DNA of 64,000 nucleotides from contig CAWBZS010000010.1 in assembly GCA_963793335.1 (NCBI GenBank), forward strand, positions 122,233 through 186,232, written 5' to 3'. Each line of letters starts with the position of its first letter. Within the stretch, counting starts at the first letter, position 1. Under the pieces are notes generated by a model. That model was not told the origin of the DNA. It ran no database searches and saw nothing but the letters and a program-made list of their open reading frames with translations. Shown here in pieces: positions 61,158-64,000 of this stretch. The position numbers and the translations under genes are program-made. The DNA is from Sva-07 sp963793335. Its GTDB lineage: Bacteria; Actinomycetota; Acidimicrobiia; Acidimicrobiales; Ilumatobacteraceae.

Positions 61158-62878
61158 GTGACGGTGTTGCGAGTGGCGCTTGCCCAGCTCAACCCGACGG
61201 TCGGCGACCTCGACGGGAACCTGGCCGCCATGGTCGACGCCTACGAGCGCGCCGAGGCCGCCGGCTGCGATCTCGTTGCATTCCCCGAGTTGGCCACCAC
61301 CGGGTACCCGCCCGAGGATCTGGTCCTCAAGCCGGGGTTCGTCGCGGACAACCTCGCCGCGCTCGGCGAAGCTCGCTGCGCACACCGGTCGCTGCGCCGC
61401 CGTGGTTGGTTTCGTCGACCAGGACCGCGACCTGTACAACGCCGCGGCGGTGTGCGCCGGCGGCGAGGTCGTCGGCACCTATCGCAAGCGGCTGCTCCCC
61501 AACACCAGCGTGTTCGACGAAGCGCGCTACTTCACGCCTGGGGCCGCCTCGGATCCGCTCGAGCTGTTCGTGATCCGTGGCATCAAGGTCGGCGTGTCGA
61601 TCTGCGAGGACATTTGGAGTCCCGTCGGCCCCGTCGCCCTGCAGGCCGCAGCGGGTGCCGAGGTGAGCATCAACATCAACGCGTCGCCGTTTCACACCGG
61701 GAAGGCTGCCGAGCGAGAGCGGATGCTTGCGGTTCGAGCCTCCGACGCACACACCGCCATCGTCTACGTCAACCAGGTCGGTGGACAGGACGAACTCGTC
61801 TTCGACGGTGGTTCGATGGTGGTGGACCACGAGGGCACATTGCTTGCGCGGTCGCCGCAGTTCGTCGAGGATCTGCTGATCGTCGACATCCCCGTCCCGC
61901 CGGTGTACCGCAAACGGCTGCTCGACCCACGCGGTCGAATCACGGAGGCGTTGTTGCCGAGTGTGCAGATCTCCACCGACATCGCCCCGCACCAGGATGT
62001 GCAGCCGGGTTCGATCGCCGAGCCGCTCGACGCCGACCGAGAGCTGTACGACGCGCTCGGTGCTCGGGACGCGCGACTATTGCGGCAAGAACGGTTTCGA
62101 CGACGTGGTCATCGCACTGTCCGGGGGGATCGACTCGACCATCGTTGCCTGTATCGCCGTCGACGCGCTGGGCGCCGATCACGTCCACGGGGTGTCGATG
62201 CCGTCGCGCTATTCATCCGATCACTCCAAGAGCGACGCGCAGTTGCTCGCCGAGAATCTCCGCATCGACTTCCGCACGATCTCGATCGAGCCGGCGTTTC
62301 AGGCCTACATCGACATGCTCGCTCCGTCGTTCGAGGGACGCGAGCCGGGCTTGACCTTCGAGAACATCCAGAGCCGATGTCGTGGACTGCTGACGATGTC
62401 GCTCTCCAACGAGTTCGGCTGGATGGCGCTGACCACCGGCAACAAGAGCGAGATCGCGGTCGGCTACTTCACGATCTATGGCGACTCGGTGGGCGGGTAC
62501 GGCATCATCAAGGACGTGCTGAAGACGCGGGTCTACGACCTGTGTCGCTACGTCAATCGGGCGGCTGGTCGGGAGATCATCCCCGAGGCCGTGATCACCA
62601 AGGCGCCGTCAGCCGAGTTGCGTCCCGACCAGCGCGACGATCAGAGCCTGCCGCCCTACGAGGTGCTCGATCCGATCCTGCGGCTCTACGTCGAAGACGA
62701 TCGCACCGCCGGCGAGATCATCGAACTCGGCTACGACGAGGACATCGTGCGCCGGATCACGCGCCTCGTCGACATTGCGGAGTACAAGCGGCGCCAGAGC
62801 CCGCCTGGGGTTCGTGTGTCGCGCAAGGCGTTCGGCAAGGATCGCCGCATGCCGATCACCAGTGGCTACCGCGGCTGA
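61158..62878 (+). CDS. nadE: Glutamine-dependent NAD+ synthetase, two frameshifts as read
   Basis: GTG 61158 has TAGCCT eight bases upstream. The N-terminal nitrilase-type glutaminase has FPELATTGYPPEDL (Glu), YRKRLLPN (Lys) and SICEDIW (Cys). The C-terminal synthetase has ALSGGIDST, SMPSRYSSDHS, LTTGNKSEIAVGYFTIYGD and VSRKAFGKDRRMPI. Three reading frames hold these parts; deleting one base near 61371 and one near 62062 gives a normal protein of about 572 residues. It makes NAD+ from NaAD, ATP and glutamine, an essential step, so true inactivation is unlikely. Confidence 0.88.
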
Positions 62879-62919
62879 CGGACCACCCGCACCCGCTGCC
62901 CACCCGAACCACCCGAAGT

Positions 62920-62958
62920 GATGAGTTTCCGCGCGACCTGTTCGCGCGAAGACTCATC
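62920..62958 (+). terminator. Hairpin after nadE
   Basis: Arms of 17 bases (62920-62936 and 62942-62958) pair at all but two positions, both of which can form G-U or near pairs, around loop CCTGT. It follows the nadE stop by 41 bases. No T-tract is seen. Confidence 0.55.
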
Positions 62959-63059
62959 GCGTCGGGTCGGTGGGGTGCTGGTGCTGGATCGGGGCCCGGC
63001 GCCGGGCCAACCACCAGGCATGCCATCTGCCGACCGGCTGCGTCGATCACACTGGGGCG

Positions 63060-64000
63060 ATGGGAACAGGTCATGCACACGGTCTCGGTGAACACGACGA
63101 TCTCGACGAGCACGTGCGCCCTGAGGTGCGACGAGCGATGTGGATCGCCGTTGGTGTGTGTGCGCTGGTCGTCACGGTCGGGCTGATCGTGATGTGGCCA
63201 TCGGGCGATCGCACCGGCGACGACCCGCTGGGTCTGGCCGGTGATCCTGTGGCTGCCACGGTCGACTCGGTCGTGGAAGGTCCCTGTTCGTTCGACCCGC
63301 TGCTGGCGTGCAACAGCATCGACATCGTCGTCGACGACGGCGAGCTGCGCGGCGAGCGGTTCGTGCTCGAGCAATCGATCGAGTCGACGATCTCCGACGG
63401 TGACGCGATTCTGGTCGACATCGTCGAGTTCGGCGACGGAACCACGCAGGCCGTCTTCTACGATTTTCAGCGCAGCACACCGATGCTCTTGCTCGGCATC
63501 CTCTTCGTGGTCGCGATCGTGGTCCTCGGTCGATGGCGCGGCGTCGGTGCGCTGGCGGGTCTTGCGATGAGCCTCGTCATCCTCGTGGTGTTCGCACTGC
63601 CGGCGTTGCTCGAGGGCTCGAACTCGGTGGCGGTCGCCCTGGTCGCCGCCGGTGCGATCGCCTTCGTGGCGCTGTTTCTCGCGGACGGTCGAAGTCTCGC
63701 CACGGCAGCTGCGTTGCTGTCGACCTTTGCCAGCCTGGCGCTCACCGGTGCGCTTGCGTGGGTGTTCCTGCGGGCGTCGAGCTTCACCGGCTTCGGAGAT
63801 GACACGGTTGGATTCCTCAGTGCGCTCGGCTCGGAGATCGACCCTCGCGGGCTGCTGTTGGCGGGTGTGGTGATCGGGTCGCTCGGTGTGCTCGACGACG
63901 TGACCGTCACCCAGGTCTCGGCGGTGTGGGAACTCAAGCGAGCTGCTCCCGACGCCGACTTCGGCGAGTTGTATCGTCGGGCGTTGCGTATCGGTCGCGA
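63060..64000 (+). CDS. YibE/F-like membrane protein (3' partial)
   Basis: The frame from ATG 63060 stays open to the window end (313 codons). A His/Asp-rich cytoplasmic start (GHAHGLGEHDDLDEH) precedes a first helix, ALVVTVGLIVMW. An extracytoplasmic part (CSFDPLLACNSIDIVVDDGE, VEFGDG) follows, then at least six helices with LLLGILFVVAIVVLGRWRGVGALAGLAMSL and DPRGLLLAGVVIGSLGVLDDVTVTQVSAVWEL. The last block is the YibE/F signature. The family is widespread in actinobacteria and firmicutes with unknown transport-like function. Confidence 0.85.
   Translation, partial: MGTGHAHGLGEHDDLDEHVRPEVRRAMWIAVGVCALVVTVGLIVMWPSGDRTGDDPLGLAGDPVAATVDSVVEGPCSFDPLLACNSIDIVVDDGELRGERFVLEQSIESTISDGDAILVDIVEFGDGTTQAVFYDFQRSTPMLLLGILFVVAIVVLGRWRGVGALAGLAMSLVILVVFALPALLEGSNSVAVALVAAGAIAFVALFLADGRSLATAAALLSTFASLALTGALAWVFLRASSFTGFGDDTVGFLSALGSEIDPRGLLLAGVVIGSLGVLDDVTVTQVSAVWELKRAAPDADFGELYRRALRIGR

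Noticed and set aside
61158..62878. Programmed ribosomal frameshifting in nadE
   Set aside because: No slippery heptamer or downstream pseudoknot was seen, two shifts would be needed, and the same one-base pattern affects unrelated genes.

Overview
The window is very GC-rich, with codons that mostly end in G or C. Gene content points to an actinobacterium, most likely an Acidimicrobiia/Ilumatobacter-like lineage; that genus-level guess is inference. The actinobacterial markers are WhiB, a GlnR-type regulator beside glutamine synthetases, ClpS with a DUF2017 protein, a SufR-like regulator, a caa3-type cytochrome oxidase cluster with ctaB and ctaG, and a monoderm Tad pilus locus. Many genes have a TANNNT box 6-9 nt before the start codon, as expected for leaderless transcripts.

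Layout. 1-6.2 kb: an esterase end, PhzF, a large lipoprotein, a DUF4157-EndoU-like predicted toxin, tadA, tRNA-Ser(GGA), SRP RNA and a 5'-3' exonuclease. 6.2-21 kb: a Tad/Flp pilus region on the minus strand (two prepilin peptidases, LysM-BTAD membrane protein, three TadE-like proteins, a Flp-like pilin, TadC, TadB, CpaF ATPase, CpaE-like and SAF/CpaB-like proteins). A plus-strand SEC-C gene splits this locus. At 6.9-7.5 kb lies a thioredoxin-like lipoprotein with an in-frame TGA exactly where the first CxxC cysteine should be, followed by a SECIS-like hairpin: a candidate selenoprotein.

21-34 kb: clpS/DUF2017, then ctaB and a cox operon. Before the normal ctaC-ctaD-ctaE-ctaF genes the operon has a COX1 paralog lacking all heme and CuB ligands, a COX3-like protein and a membrane protein with an extracytoplasmic beta domain. 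ctaG, serS and pdxH follow. 34-46 kb: a two-component system, a poly-gamma-glutamate hydrolase-like protein, orn, a quinone oxidoreductase, WhiB, a TlpA-CcdA fusion, a CoA transferase, NUDIX and cupin proteins, an alpha/beta hydrolase fused to a winged-helix domain, and an SDR remnant.

46-64 kb: an aminoglycoside phosphotransferase-like protein, an Fe-S locus (mrp, sufR-like, erpA-like), a Tat thioredoxin-like lipoprotein, RidA, DNA glycosylase I, a PLP decarboxylase, an 8-oxoguanine deaminase-like amidohydrolase, an SGNH lipoprotein, a nitrogen block (glnR-like, glnA2-like, glnII), a penicillin acylase-like protein, nadE, and a YibE/F-like protein cut by the window end.

Six places in five genes (SEC-C, orn, mrp, penicillin acylase, and nadE twice) need removal of exactly one base to restore a family-like protein. 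The uniform direction suggests uncorrected insertion errors in the assembly rather than real gene decay.
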